DNA of 64,000 bases from Vibrio splendidus (GCF_001557875.1 NZ_LNRF01000004.1:248001-312000), one strand, 5' to 3'. Counted from the first letter of the stretch, positions 1 to 10,014 are shown. Numbers and translations are program-made. Notes: generated by a model from the letters alone, not told the origin.

Positions 1-342
1 AAAGATCGCGACCTGCAACAGCGTTTGATTCAACTTTCACAGAACAGCCTCGACTGGATCTTGGGCCTCAACCCATACCACATGTGCATGCTCGATGGTC
101 ACGGTCACAACAACCCTGATTACCTACCACAGCTTGGTTTCTTCAATGCGAAGGGCGGTATCTGCAACGGCATCACGGCTGGTTTCGAAGATGAACAAGA
201 CATCGCGTTTAATCCACCAGCACAAAAAGACGACATGCTTCAAAACTGGCGCTGGGGCGAACAATGGATCCCTCACGGTGCATGGTTCCTATTGGCAACC
301 GCTGCGCAATTCAATTTCCTAGCACAGAGTAAGGAGCAATAA
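1..342 (+). CDS. Glycoside hydrolase family 9 protein, C-terminal part
   Basis: This is the last ~113 residues of a hydrolase whose start lies before the window; the frame is open from base 1 to the TAA at 340-342. It carries the GH9-type segment SLDWILGLNPY followed by a Gly/His/Asn-rich loop, and ends in a WRWGEQWIPHG stretch that probably holds the C-terminal catalytic glutamate. The Vibrio chitin-oligosaccharide operon has a GH9 protein in this position, proposed to act on glucosamine- or cellobiose-type beta-linked disaccharides. The next gene starts 3 nt after the stop, and the ribosome binding site (aaggagc) lies inside this reading frame, so the two are cotranscribed. Substrate is inferred from context. 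Confidence 0.85.
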   Translation, partial: KDRDLQQRLIQLSQNSLDWILGLNPYHMCMLDGHGHNNPDYLPQLGFFNAKGGICNGITAGFEDEQDIAFNPPAQKDDMLQNWRWGEQWIPHGAWFLLATAAQFNFLAQSKEQ

Positions 343-345
343 TTC

Positions 346-1230
346 ATGACGCTTTACTTCATAGGTATTGATGGTGGCGGCACATCTTGTCGCGCTCGTA
401 TTCGTGACGACCAAGGCAAGCTGATTGGTGAAGCGAAAAGTGGCAGTGCTAACATCCTTTTAGGTGTCGATGTTGCAATGAGCTCAATTATTGATGCCAT
501 TACAAAAGCGGCACAACAAGGGCAACTTAACTCAAACCATTTTTCAAATATGCATGTTGGCCTAGCTCTGGCTGGTGCTGAGCAAAAATCAGCATGGCTC
601 GACTTCATGGCACAAGCACACCCTTTCGCAAGCATGACATTAAATACCGACGCTTATGGTGCCTGCATTGGGGCTCACAATGGCCAAGACGGAGCAATCA
701 TGATTGGCGGAACTGGCTCATGCGGTATCTACCTAAAGGGTGGTGAACAGCATGTGGTTGGCGGTCGTGAATTCCCAATTTCAGATCAAGGCGGCGGCGC
801 AGTTATGGGTCTTCGCTTGATTCAACAAGTCCTACTTGCAGAAGACGGCATTCGCAATAAAACACCGCTCACTCAGCATGTTATGGACCACTTTAACAAT
901 GATGTCGATGCCATCGTCGAATGGTCAAAAGGGGCTATTCCAAAAGACTACGGTCAATTCTCACCGGTTATTTTTCAACTGGCGAACGAAGGCGATGAAC
1001 TGGCTATCAATATGCTCAAGCAGACTGCAGCCGATATCGAAATGTTTGTCTTAGCACTTCATCAAAAAGGCGCCGACAAAGTGTGTTTAATGGGAAGTAT
1101 CGCCGAGCGTATTCTCAATTGGTTATCACCACCAGTGCAGCAATGGATCGTTCAACCTCAATTCGACGCCATTGAAGGCGCATTGATGTTTGCTGGCAAA
1201 TCACAACACAACTTGTATCAACAGGCTTAG
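346..1230 (+). CDS. gspK: Glucosamine / N-acetylglucosamine kinase, BadF/BadG ATPase family
   Basis: The 294-residue protein opens with the phosphate-binding loop GIDGGGTSCRARI of the BadF/BadG/BcrA ATPase fold and has a second glycine-rich nucleotide loop, GGTGSCGIYL, near residue 125. Its position directly after the GH9 gene and before a GH20 hexosaminidase matches the ATP-dependent glucosamine-specific kinase of Vibrio chitin operons. It would phosphorylate free GlcN (possibly also GlcNAc) released in the cytoplasm by the neighbouring enzymes. The ATG at 346 is preceded by aaggagc. Family assignment is secure; preference for GlcN over GlcNAc is taken from characterised Vibrio homologues. 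Confidence 0.85.
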   Translation: MTLYFIGIDGGGTSCRARIRDDQGKLIGEAKSGSANILLGVDVAMSSIIDAITKAAQQGQLNSNHFSNMHVGLALAGAEQKSAWLDFMAQAHPFASMTLNTDAYGACIGAHNGQDGAIMIGGTGSCGIYLKGGEQHVVGGREFPISDQGGGAVMGLRLIQQVLLAEDGIRNKTPLTQHVMDHFNNDVDAIVEWSKGAIPKDYGQFSPVIFQLANEGDELAINMLKQTAADIEMFVLALHQKGADKVCLMGSIAERILNWLSPPVQQWIVQPQFDAIEGALMFAGKSQHNLYQQA

Positions 1231-1242
1231 CAGGGAAGTTAT

Positions 1243-3189
1243 ATGAATTATCGCATCGACTTAGCTGTTCTTTCTGAACAAAAAAATAACTGCCGATTTG
1301 GCCTTACGGTACATAACTTAAGTGACCTCGACGTAACAGATTGGTCTCTGCACTTTGCATTTGATCGATTCATCCTTCCAGAGAGTTTATCGCAAGGTGA
1401 ACTGACTCAAGTTGGAAGCTTTTGTTCGTTCAAACCAAGTTCGTCAGTATTAAAGGCCAACAACCATTACTACCTTGAATTCAGTATTCAGAGTGCACCA
1501 TTCCGCTTCTATTCTGATGGCCTTAACGATGCCTTTATCCAATCACATCATGATGGAGAAACATCGGTACTGCCTGTCGCGATATCACCGATTGTGCTGG
1601 CTTCGCCATACCGTGAACGCAATCAAATACCTGAAGTTAACGCTGCTGAAATTGCATTGATTCCTCAGCCTAATCAGATCGAACTTCAGCAAGGTAGCTT
1701 CGCGCTAAATAGCAACTGCAGAATTGAGGTTCAATCTCATCTTGCCGATATGACTGCCTCTTGGTTCCTGCAAGAATTGCTCTCTACCTTTGAGTTGGCT
1801 CTTTCAAACGCGCTTTCAGCTGAACTTTCAAAAGACGAAAGTGGCGACATTCTATTTCGTAGCAATCCGACATTGGACGAAGCCGAATACAAGCTAGCGA
1901 TCACTGAGCAGCAAGTTATCGTTGAATCAGGCAGTCAATCAGGCTTCACGCATGCCGTCGCCAGCTTAATTCAATTGGTTCAACAACAAGACGCTGAACA
2001 TTTCTCTGTTCCATGTTGCAAAATCGCCGATCAACCTCGTTTTAAGTACCGCGGCATGATGTTGGACTGCGCTCGCCACTTCCACTCAGTGGAGCAAGTG
2101 AAGCGTTTAATCAATCAATTGGCGCACTACAAATTCAACGTTTTTCATTGGCACCTAACCGATGATGAAGGCTGGAGAATTGAGATCAAGAGCCTGCCTC
2201 AACTTACGGAAATTGGCGCTTGGCGTGGTCCTGATCATGCACTAGAACCGCAATACACCCACATTGCGGAAAACTATGGTGGCTTCTACACCCAGCAGCA
2301 GATTCGCGAAGTCATTGAATACGCAGAACAGCGCAGCATCACAGTGATCCCTGAAATCGATATCCCGGGACACTGCCGCGCCGCGATCAAATCACTGCCT
2401 GATATGCTGGTAGAGCAGGCTGACACGACTCAATACAAGAGCATTCAGCACTACAACGACAATGTACTAAACCCAGGTTTGCCAGGCACTTACCAATTTC
2501 TAGATGCAGTTATCGAAGAAGTCGCAGAACTATTCCCTAGCGAACTAATTCACATGGGTGCAGACGAAGTGCCACCCGGCGTGTGGACCAACAGCCCTGC
2601 TGCTCAAGCTTTGATGAAAGAGCACCAGTACCAAGACAGCAAAGACTTGCAAGGTCACCTGTTCCGCTATGCCGAAAACAAACTCAAGCAGCTAGGCAAG
2701 CGCATGGTGGGCTGGGAAGAAGCACAGCACGGCGACAAGGTTAGTAAAGAGACCATCATCTACTCGTGGCTCAGTGAAGAAGCAGCTGTCAATTGCGCTC
2801 GCCAAGGCTTTGATGTGGTTTTGCAACCTGCACAATTTACCTATCTCGACATGACCCAAGATTATGCACCGGAAGAACCGGGCGTCGATTGGGCTGCCGT
2901 TATTCCATTAGAACAAGCTTATACCTACGAAGCGCTTGCTGAGATATCCGACACCGACCCAATTCGTAAGCGGATTCGCGGAATTCAGTGTGCTCTATGG
3001 TGTGAGATCGTCACCAACCAAAAGCGTATGGATTACATGGTATTCCCAAGAATTAGCGCTTTAGCTGAAGGATGTTGGACACATAAAAACAACCGAAACT
3101 GGCTAGATTACCTATCTCGCCTAAAGGGGCACCTGCCATTACTCGACAGACTCAATGTTGATTATCGCAACCCTTGGAAAGCTCAATAA
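1243..3189 (+). CDS. Beta-N-acetylhexosaminidase, GH20
   Basis: This 648-residue protein has the GH20 layout: an N-terminal beta-sandwich/chitobiase-like region (about 1-160), a small GH20b-type domain, and a TIM barrel beginning near FKYRGMMLDCARH. The catalytic Asp-Glu pair is in HMGADE at residues 441-442. No signal peptide is visible, so it should act in the cytoplasm and trim GlcNAc from imported chitin oligosaccharides. It starts 12 nt after the kinase gene, with gggaag as ribosome binding site. The product feeds the kinase upstream and complements the phosphorylase downstream. Confidence 0.92.
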   Translation: MNYRIDLAVLSEQKNNCRFGLTVHNLSDLDVTDWSLHFAFDRFILPESLSQGELTQVGSFCSFKPSSSVLKANNHYYLEFSIQSAPFRFYSDGLNDAFIQSHHDGETSVLPVAISPIVLASPYRERNQIPEVNAAEIALIPQPNQIELQQGSFALNSNCRIEVQSHLADMTASWFLQELLSTFELALSNALSAELSKDESGDILFRSNPTLDEAEYKLAITEQQVIVESGSQSGFTHAVASLIQLVQQQDAEHFSVPCCKIADQPRFKYRGMMLDCARHFHSVEQVKRLINQLAHYKFNVFHWHLTDDEGWRIEIKSLPQLTEIGAWRGPDHALEPQYTHIAENYGGFYTQQQIREVIEYAEQRSITVIPEIDIPGHCRAAIKSLPDMLVEQADTTQYKSIQHYNDNVLNPGLPGTYQFLDAVIEEVAELFPSELIHMGADEVPPGVWTNSPAAQALMKEHQYQDSKDLQGHLFRYAENKLKQLGKRMVGWEEAQHGDKVSKETIIYSWLSEEAAVNCARQGFDVVLQPAQFTYLDMTQDYAPEEPGVDWAAVIPLEQAYTYEALAEISDTDPIRKRIRGIQCALWCEIVTNQKRMDYMVFPRISALAEGCWTHKNNRNWLDYLSRLKGHLPLLDRLNVDYRNPWKAQ

Positions 3190-3239
3190 AACAAACCAAA
3201 ACGACACTCACATCGAGTGATTGCTGACTCAAATTAAGG

Positions 3240-3263
3240 TGCTCAGTCAGATATGACTCAGCA
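3240..3263 (+). other. Intercistronic hairpin before chitobiose phosphorylase
   Basis: A 10-nt inverted repeat (tgctcagtca / tgactcagca, one mismatch, 4-nt loop) sits in the 127-nt gap between the GH20 gene and chbP. No T-run follows, so it is not a simple terminator. It may stabilise or separate the chbP part of the operon mRNA. Confidence 0.5.
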
Positions 3264-3316
3264 TCACTATTTAAAAATTAGCTGCATAGATGCAGTTTGT
3301 TAAAAAGGAAATGACA

Positions 3317-5722
3317 ATGAAATACGGCTATTTCGATAACGACAATCGCGAATACGTCATCACTCGCCCTGATGTACCAGCACCTTGGACCAACTACCTA
3401 GGTACTGAAAAGTTTTGTACCGTGATTTCACACAATGCGGGCGGTTACTCGTTCTACAATTCTCCGGAATACAACCGTGTTACTAAGTTCCGTCCAAACG
3501 GCACCTTTGACCGTCCAGGACACTATGTTTACCTACGTGATGATGAGACAGGTGATTACTGGTCTATCTCTTGGCAGCCAGTGGCAAAGAGCCTCGATGA
3601 AGCGAACTACGAAGTTCGTCACGGCCTGTCATACTCAAAGTTCAAATGTGAGTACAGCGGTATTACCGCAACGAAGACGCTATTCGTACCTAAAGGTGAA
3701 GATGCAGAAGTTTGGGACGTTGTACTAAAGAACAACACTGATAAGCCACGTACTATCAGCACTTTCTCATTTGTAGAGTTCTCGTTCAGCCACATCCAAT
3801 CAGACAACCAAAACCATCAGATGTCTTTGTACTCTGCGGGCACGTCTTATCAAGAAGGTGTTCTGGAATACGATCTGTACTACAACACTAACGACTTTGA
3901 AGGCTTCTACTACCTAGCTTCAACTTTCTCGCCAGACAGCTACGATGGTCAACGTGACAACTTCCTTGGCATGTATCGTGATGAAGCAAATCCAATTGCG
4001 GTTGAAAACGGTAAGTGCTCTAACAGCGCTCAAACTTGCTACAACCACTGTGGTTCTCTGCACAAGCAATTTACGATTCAGCCAGGTGAAGAAGTTCGCT
4101 TTGCTTATGTACTAGGTATCGGTAAAGGCAACGGTGAACGCCTACGTGAGAAGTACCAAGACACAGCAAACGTAGATGCGGCTTTCCAAGGTATCAAAGA
4201 TCACTGGAACGAGCGTTGCAACAAATTCCAAGTTAAGTCGCCAAACGAAGGCTTAGACACCATGATCAACACGTGGACGCTATACCAAGCGGAAACCTGT
4301 GTGGTTTGGTCACGCTTTGCATCATTCATCGAAGTTGGCGGTCGTACTGGTCTTGGTTACCGTGATACTGCGCAAGATGCTATCTCAGTACCTCATGCCA
4401 ACCCACAAATGACCAAGAAGCGTATTATCGATCTGCTTCGCGGCCAAGTGAAAGCAGGCTACGGTCTTCACTTGTTCGATCCTGACTGGTTCGATCCAGA
4501 GAAAGCAGACGTTGAGCCATCAAAATCACCAACGGTTGTTCCAACACCGTCAGATGACGACAAGATCCACGGCATTGAAGACACCTGTTCTGATGATCAC
4601 CTATGGATCGTACCAACCATCATCAAATACGTAATGGAAACTGGCGAGCACGACTTCTTTGACGAAGTGATTCCATACGCAGACGGTGGCGAGGCGACAG
4701 TTTACGAACATATGAAAGCCGCACTGAACTTCTCTGCTGAGTACGTTGGTCAAACGGGTATCTGTAAAGGCCTTCGTGCTGACTGGAATGACTGTTTGAA
4801 CCTAGGTGGCGGTGAATCATCAATGGTTTCCTTCCTACACTTCTGGGCGCTACAAGAATTCCTAGATCTTGCTAAGTTCCGTAATAACGATGCTGACGTT
4901 GCTAAATACACTGAAATGGCTGCTAACGTTCGCGAAGCGTGTGAAACGCACCTTTGGGATGACGAGGGTGGCTGGTACATCCGTGGCTTAACCAAAAATG
5001 GCGACAAGATCGGTACCGCTCAACAAGCTGAAGGTCGTGTACACCTTGAGTCAAATACGCTCGCGGTTCTATCTGGTGCTGTTTCTCAAGAACGCGGTGA
5101 GAAAGCGATGGACGCTGTTGATGAGAACCTATTCTCTGAATACGGCCTACACCTAAACTCTCCATCATTCGCAACACCAAACGATGACATCGGCTTCGTA
5201 ACTCGCGTTTACCAAGGCGTAAAAGAGAACGGCGCAATCTTCTCTCACCCTAACCCATGGGCTTGGGTAGCAGAAGCTAAGCTAGGCCGTGGTGACCGTG
5301 CGATGAAATTCTACGACGCACTGAACCCGTACAACCAAAACGACATGATTGAAACGCGCTATGCAGAACCATACTCGTATGTGCAGTTCATCATGGGTAA
5401 AGATCACCAAGACCATGGCCGTGCAAACCACCCTTGGTTAACGGGTACCTCTGGTTGGGCTTACTTCGCGGTAACCAACTTCATTCTTGGTGTTCGTACA
5501 GGCTTTGAAGGCTTAACGGTTGATCCTTGTATCCCGACTGACTGGCCAGAGTTCGAGGTTACTCGTCAATGGCGTGGCGCGACTTACAACATCACTGTGC
5601 AAAACCCGAATGCAGTAAGCAAAGGCGTTGCCTCTATCACTATCAATGGTGAGTCAGTTGAAGGCGCTATCCCAGTACAAGCAGAAGGCAGCGTGAACGA
5701 TGTTGTCGTTGTTCTAGGCTAG
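3317..5722 (+). CDS. chbP: N,N'-diacetylchitobiose phosphorylase, GH94
   Basis: The enzyme splits (GlcNAc)2 with inorganic phosphate into GlcNAc-1-phosphate and GlcNAc in the cytoplasm. With the start at 3317 it is 801 residues long, the length of characterised Vibrio chitobiose phosphorylases. The general-acid aspartate falls at residue 492 in RADWNDCLN, the position reported for the V. proteolyticus enzyme. I chose ATG 3317 over ATG 3290 because the ribosome binding site aaggaa (3305-3310) lies inside the longer frame, 6 nt before 3317. The following mutase gene would convert its GlcNAc-1-P product. Confidence 0.95.
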   Translation: MKYGYFDNDNREYVITRPDVPAPWTNYLGTEKFCTVISHNAGGYSFYNSPEYNRVTKFRPNGTFDRPGHYVYLRDDETGDYWSISWQPVAKSLDEANYEVRHGLSYSKFKCEYSGITATKTLFVPKGEDAEVWDVVLKNNTDKPRTISTFSFVEFSFSHIQSDNQNHQMSLYSAGTSYQEGVLEYDLYYNTNDFEGFYYLASTFSPDSYDGQRDNFLGMYRDEANPIAVENGKCSNSAQTCYNHCGSLHKQFTIQPGEEVRFAYVLGIGKGNGERLREKYQDTANVDAAFQGIKDHWNERCNKFQVKSPNEGLDTMINTWTLYQAETCVVWSRFASFIEVGGRTGLGYRDTAQDAISVPHANPQMTKKRIIDLLRGQVKAGYGLHLFDPDWFDPEKADVEPSKSPTVVPTPSDDDKIHGIEDTCSDDHLWIVPTIIKYVMETGEHDFFDEVIPYADGGEATVYEHMKAALNFSAEYVGQTGICKGLRADWNDCLNLGGGESSMVSFLHFWALQEFLDLAKFRNNDADVAKYTEMAANVREACETHLWDDEGGWYIRGLTKNGDKIGTAQQAEGRVHLESNTLAVLSGAVSQERGEKAMDAVDENLFSEYGLHLNSPSFATPNDDIGFVTRVYQGVKENGAIFSHPNPWAWVAEAKLGRGDRAMKFYDALNPYNQNDMIETRYAEPYSYVQFIMGKDHQDHGRANHPWLTGTSGWAYFAVTNFILGVRTGFEGLTVDPCIPTDWPEFEVTRQWRGATYNITVQNPNAVSKGVASITINGESVEGAIPVQAEGSVNDVVVVLG

Positions 5723-5745
5723 TCACGCAATTTAACGAATAGCTC

Positions 5746-5775
5746 TTGTCTCAAGTCTTTACGGGCTTGAGACAA
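5746..5775 (+). other. Intercistronic hairpin between chbP and mutase gene
   Basis: A perfect 10-bp stem (ttgtctcaag / cttgagacaa, 10-nt loop) lies in the 74-nt gap, with no T-run after it. It is likely an mRNA processing or stability element. Confidence 0.55.
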
Positions 5776-5796
5776 TGAGACTAAAAGGATTTTCTA

Positions 5797-7209
5797 ATGA
5801 TTAAATTTGGTACAGGTGGCTGGCGTGCTTTCATTGGTGAGGAGTTCACTAGAGAAAACGTCCGTTTGGTAGCGCAAGCACTCGCTAACATCATCAACAA
5901 CGAAGATGCAGCCAAGAATGGGTTTGTGATCGGCTATGACCGTCGCTTCCTTTCCGATAAAGCCGCATGTTGGTTTGCAGAAGTACTTGCGGCGAACAAC
6001 ATCAAAGTGAGCTTCATCGATAAGTTCGTTCCAACTCCTATCGTGATGTTCCAAGCGAAAGAGATGGGATGCACCTACTCGGCGTGTATTACCGCTTCTC
6101 ACAACCCAGCAGACTACAATGGTATCAAGGTGTTCATTGAAGGCGGTCGTGATGCTGACGAGATCATCACCGAGAAGATCGAACAGCAAATCGCAACTCT
6201 AACCAACGAAGACGTTATCCGAGTCGATTTCGAACAAGCGTTAAACGACAAAGAAATCGAGATCATCAATCCGATGAACGACTTTGTGGATTCGATCATC
6301 AACTTTATCGATATTGAGTCGATCAAGAAAGCCAACCTGCGCGTGCTGATCGATCCAATGTTTGGTGTCGCGAAAAACGCACTGCAAACCGTGCTGATTA
6401 ACGGTCGCTGTGATGTCGACGTCATCAACGATGGCAAAAACCCAGATTTTGGTGGCTTGATGCCATCACCAAATGCAGCAACGCTCTATCGCTTGAAGCA
6501 CTTAGTTGCAGCAGAAGGCTATGACATTGGTATTGGTACTGATGGCGATGCCGACCGTTTGGGAATCATCGATGAGAAAGGTCACTTCATTCACCCTAAC
6601 GAAGTGCTACTCCTGCTTTACTACTACTTGCTGGAATACAAAGGCTGGAAGGGCTCTGTCGTTCGTAACATCGCAACCACACATCTACTGGATAAAGTGG
6701 CGGCAGATCATGGTGAGAAGAGCTTTGAGGTTCCTGTAGGCTTTAAGCATATCAGCTCGCAAATGGAGGCTGATGACTCTCTGATTGGCGGCGAAAGTTC
6801 AGGTGGTTTAACCATTCGTGGTCATATCAAAGGTAAGGATGGCGTATTTGCTTCAAGCTTACTGGTTGAGATGATCAGTGTGACGGGCAAAAAGCTGTCT
6901 GAACTGCTTGATGAGATTTATTCCAAATACGGCTATGCCTACACCGCTGAAGGCGACTGCAAGTTTAAGCCTTCAGAGAAAGAAGCACTCTACACCAAGA
7001 TCTACGTAGAGAAGCAACTGCCTGAATTTGAATATGAAATTGAAAAAGTCAGCTATGAAGATGGTGCTAAGGTGTACTTCAAAAATGGCGGCTGGGTAAT
7101 TGCTCGCTTCTCAGGAACAGAGCCGTTACTACGAATCTTCGCAGAAATGGAAGACAAAGACACTGCAGAACGTGTTCTTCAAAAAGTGAAAGACTTCCTC
7201 TCTCTATAG
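5797..7209 (+). CDS. Phosphohexomutase (GlcNAc-phosphate mutase candidate)
   Basis: This 470-residue alpha-D-phosphohexomutase has the phosphoserine loop TASHNPADYNG (Ser101), the Mg-binding loop DGDADR (Asp249/251/253), the sugar-specificity loop GGESSGG and the C-terminal phosphate-contact loop RFSGTEPLLR. As the last gene of the chitobiose operon it most likely interconverts GlcNAc-1-P (made by ChbP) and GlcNAc-6-P, which enters NagA/NagB catabolism. Sequence alone would also allow phosphoglucomutase or phosphomannomutase activity. aaaagga precedes the ATG, and a strong terminator follows at 7286. Confidence 0.88.
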   Translation: MIKFGTGGWRAFIGEEFTRENVRLVAQALANIINNEDAAKNGFVIGYDRRFLSDKAACWFAEVLAANNIKVSFIDKFVPTPIVMFQAKEMGCTYSACITASHNPADYNGIKVFIEGGRDADEIITEKIEQQIATLTNEDVIRVDFEQALNDKEIEIINPMNDFVDSIINFIDIESIKKANLRVLIDPMFGVAKNALQTVLINGRCDVDVINDGKNPDFGGLMPSPNAATLYRLKHLVAAEGYDIGIGTDGDADRLGIIDEKGHFIHPNEVLLLLYYYLLEYKGWKGSVVRNIATTHLLDKVAADHGEKSFEVPVGFKHISSQMEADDSLIGGESSGGLTIRGHIKGKDGVFASSLLVEMISVTGKKLSELLDEIYSKYGYAYTAEGDCKFKPSEKEALYTKIYVEKQLPEFEYEIEKVSYEDGAKVYFKNGGWVIARFSGTEPLLRIFAEMEDKDTAERVLQKVKDFLSL

Positions 7210-7285
7210 GCTTATAGAGTGCAGCAGTTTTGTATGGGATTTAACAAATCACTGCCTTGTTAAAGCCTATAAGTGAAGAACTCTT

Positions 7286-7320
7286 GCCCAGTACTTTAGA
7301 TTAAAGTACTGGGCTTTTTT
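7286..7320 (+). terminator. Rho-independent terminator of the chitobiose operon
   Basis: A 13-bp perfect stem (gcccagtacttta, 7286-7298, with 7302-7314), a 3-nt loop and a T6 tract immediately after, 77 nt past the mutase stop. Confidence 0.93.
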
Positions 7321-7360
7321 ATGGCGATTCTTGTAACGATTAGTATCGCGTTGTATCCCT

Positions 7361-8389
7361 TTAAAAAGCCAATACGCCTTTGGTATCGACTTTTACGTTG
7401 ACCGGCATACCCACTTCAAGTGCTTCTGACGAAGTTGCTAATAACTTCTGACCATGCGCTTCGATTACATAACGACAGTGATCGCCCATAAACTGCTGTT
7501 CTAGCACTGAAATAGCGCTGTCTTGCTCATAACTTGCTTGGATCTGCTGTGGTCTTAGTAACAACGAACATTCCGATCCCACTTCAATCTGAGTTTGTGC
7601 TTTAGCTTCTATCAGACCTAAGCTTGTTTCAAATTCATTTCCTGAAATACGCTGTGCATTCAGATAACTGCCACCACCCAAGAAATCAGCAACGAACTTA
7701 CTCGAAGGGTGGAAATACAACTCAGATGCCGAACCATACTGTTCAATCACACCATGGTTCATTACAGCCATCTTATCTGCGAAAGCAAATGCCTCCTCGC
7801 GACTATGAGTCACGAAAATAGCGGTAACACCCTGCTTCTTAAAGATCTTACGAATTTGAGAAATCAGCTCATGACGAACCTGAGTATCGATGTTCGAGAA
7901 CGGTTCATCTAATAGCAGTAAGTCAGGCTTGTATGCCAAAGATCGGGCAATCGCAACACGCTGTTGTTGACCACCAGAAAGTTGATGCGGGTATCGGTCA
8001 CCATACTCATCTAAGTGAACCAACTCTAACATCTCTTGAATTTTCTCTTTCTTTTGCTGCTCTGAGAGTTCTTTTAGTCCAAAGCCAACGTTCTGGTTAA
8101 CCGTCAGGTGCGGGAACAGAGCGTAGTCTTGGAAAATCATGCCGATATTTCGTTGCTCCGGTGGTAACCAATTATCACCATCATCGATGGTTTGACAGTT
8201 CAAACTCATTACGCCGCTACTCAATGGAAGCAGGCCAGCAATCGCCTTAAGTAAGGTGGTTTTTCCGCAGCCACTTGCACCAAGAAGACAAACAATTTCA
8301 CCATGCTCAACTTCTAACGAGAGCGCTTCCAAGATGGTTTGCGACTCATATTTACAAGTCAGGTCTTTAATTGATAATGCACAACTCAT
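7361..8389 (-). CDS. fbpC: Ferric iron ABC transporter, ATP-binding protein
   Basis: This 342-residue ATPase has Walker A GASGCGKTT, signature LSGGQQQR and Walker B LLLLDEP, followed by a C-terminal TOBE-like regulatory segment from about residue 240. It energises import of periplasmic Fe3+ bound by FbpA through the FbpB permease. Its start codon overlaps the end of fbpB by one base, so the two are translationally coupled. Length and order A-B-C match Vibrio FbpABC. The family also includes sulfate, spermidine and phosphonate importers; the gene neighbours decide for iron. Confidence 0.93.
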   Translation of the reverse strand: MSCALSIKDLTCKYESQTILEALSLEVEHGEIVCLLGASGCGKTTLLKAIAGLLPLSSGVMSLNCQTIDDGDNWLPPEQRNIGMIFQDYALFPHLTVNQNVGFGLKELSEQQKKEKIQEMLELVHLDEYGDRYPHQLSGGQQQRVAIARSLAYKPDLLLLDEPFSNIDTQVRHELISQIRKIFKKQGVTAIFVTHSREEAFAFADKMAVMNHGVIEQYGSASELYFHPSSKFVADFLGGGSYLNAQRISGNEFETSLGLIEAKAQTQIEVGSECSLLLRPQQIQASYEQDSAISVLEQQFMGDHCRYVIEAHGQKLLATSSEALEVGMPVNVKVDTKGVLAF

Positions 8390-10014
8390 TAGTGTTTCTG
8401 CTCCAAGGAACGGTTTACGATGATCAGAGGAATTAAACCTACTAACACCAGTAATACAGCAGGCATCGCCGCCAATTCGAGGTGCTCATCTGAGGCATAG
8501 TTATAAACGTAAGTCGCCAATGTTTCGAAATTGAAAGGACGCAGCAGCAATGCCGCATTCAACTCTTTCATTGATTCGATAAACACCAGTAAACCTGCGA
8601 TCAACGCGCCGCGTTTAATCAAAGGTAAATGAACACGACGTAACATCTGGTTGGTATTGCAACCCATGGTTTTAGAAGCCATATCCAATGAAGGAGATAC
8701 TTTACTCAAGCTACTTTCAATACTGCCAATCGCCACTGCAGAAAAACGCACCACCATTGCAAAGATCAGCGCAAACATGGAACCAGAGAAAATCAGCCCC
8801 GGGCGTCCCCACTCCATCACTTTGGCAATATCATTGACTAAGTGATCCATAAACAGCACAGGCACCATCACACCAATCGCCAACACAGTGCCTGGAACAG
8901 CATAGCCCATCGAAGCAATACGCATGTAAGCCTGATTTTTCTTACTTGGGCTGACACGTTGATTAAAGTTCACAATCATCGCAATGATAACGCCAATAAT
9001 CGCCGCGACTACTGACACATAAAGACTGTTAACCGCATACTCTCTGAATTCAGGCGTCCAACTTTGTGCAAAGTATTTGTAGGCATAGATCATCAACTGA
9101 CCCAGAGGGAACAAGAATGCAACGCACACTAACCCCCAGCACCAAAACAGTGCCAACCACTTCTTCCAACCGGATAGGTCGTAACGAAAGTCTTCACGAC
9201 TGCTGAATTGATTCTGGAACAGTTTCTGTTTACGACGACTGTAGCGCTCTGAACTCAACAGCAGGATCACGATAACTAGCATAATTGCCGATATTTTCGC
9301 AGCAGCCGTTAAACTTGAATAACCTAACCAGGTATCGTAAACCGCTGTCGTTAAAGTGTTGACTGCAAAGTAACTCACGGTACCAAAATCACCGATAGTT
9401 TCCATCGCAACAAGCGATAGACCTACCGCCATTGATGGGCGAACAAGTGGCAACGAGATACGACGAAAGCTTTCCCAAGGTGAGCATTTTAGCAACCGAG
9501 CGGATTGCAGTAAGGAGACGTTTTGCTCCATAAATGCGGCGCGGCACAGCAAGTAAACATAAGGATAGAGAACGAGAGACAGAACAATAATAGCACCAGA
9601 TAAGGTTCTAATATCCGGGAACCAATACTCACCGGGTCCCCACCCAGTAAGATCTCGCAGTAGAACTTGAACAGGCCCAGCAAAGTCGAACCAATCGGTG
9701 AATATATACCCAACAATATAGCCTGGCATTGCTAATGGCAGTACTAGCGCCCATTGCAAAACCCGCTCTCCCGGAACGCGGCACATTGCCATAATCCAAG
9801 CAGACGGAATACCAAAAACCAAAGACAGGAATAAGGTTCCCATGACTAAAACCACCGTATTGTAAGCATAGGTGGGCATTACTGTGGACATCAGATGAGA
9901 AAATAGCTCATCTGTTTCTCCAACAGCCGTCGTAAAAATCGCTAAGATCGGTAAAACCAGTAATACAGCAATAATGCCGCTACTGGTGTTCCATAAATAA
10001 TTCTTTTCTTTCAT
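8389..10014 (-). CDS. fbpB: Ferric iron ABC transporter, permease
   Basis: The 541-residue protein has two fused six-helix permease halves, each with an EAA-type loop contacting the ATPase (around ESFRRISLPLVRPS in the first half and NQMLRRVHLPLIKRG in the second). This fused form is typical of Fbp/Sfu/Hit iron importers. It forms the inner-membrane channel for Fe3+ delivered by FbpA. It is 244 nt downstream of fbpA, and that gap holds a terminator-like hairpin, so it is probably expressed at a lower level than fbpA. Confidence 0.93.
   Translation of the reverse strand: MKEKNYLWNTSSGIIAVLLVLPILAIFTTAVGETDELFSHLMSTVMPTYAYNTVVLVMGTLFLSLVFGIPSAWIMAMCRVPGERVLQWALVLPLAMPGYIVGYIFTDWFDFAGPVQVLLRDLTGWGPGEYWFPDIRTLSGAIIVLSLVLYPYVYLLCRAAFMEQNVSLLQSARLLKCSPWESFRRISLPLVRPSMAVGLSLVAMETIGDFGTVSYFAVNTLTTAVYDTWLGYSSLTAAAKISAIMLVIVILLLSSERYSRRKQKLFQNQFSSREDFRYDLSGWKKWLALFWCWGLVCVAFLFPLGQLMIYAYKYFAQSWTPEFREYAVNSLYVSVVAAIIGVIIAMIVNFNQRVSPSKKNQAYMRIASMGYAVPGTVLAIGVMVPVLFMDHLVNDIAKVMEWGRPGLIFSGSMFALIFAMVVRFSAVAIGSIESSLSKVSPSLDMASKTMGCNTNQMLRRVHLPLIKRGALIAGLLVFIESMKELNAALLLRPFNFETLATYVYNYASDEHLELAAMPAVLLVLVGLIPLIIVNRSLEQKH

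Noticed and set aside
4923-5237. A 104-codon frame antisense to chbP
   Set aside because: It overlaps a conserved enzyme gene and has no supporting start signal or known similarity.
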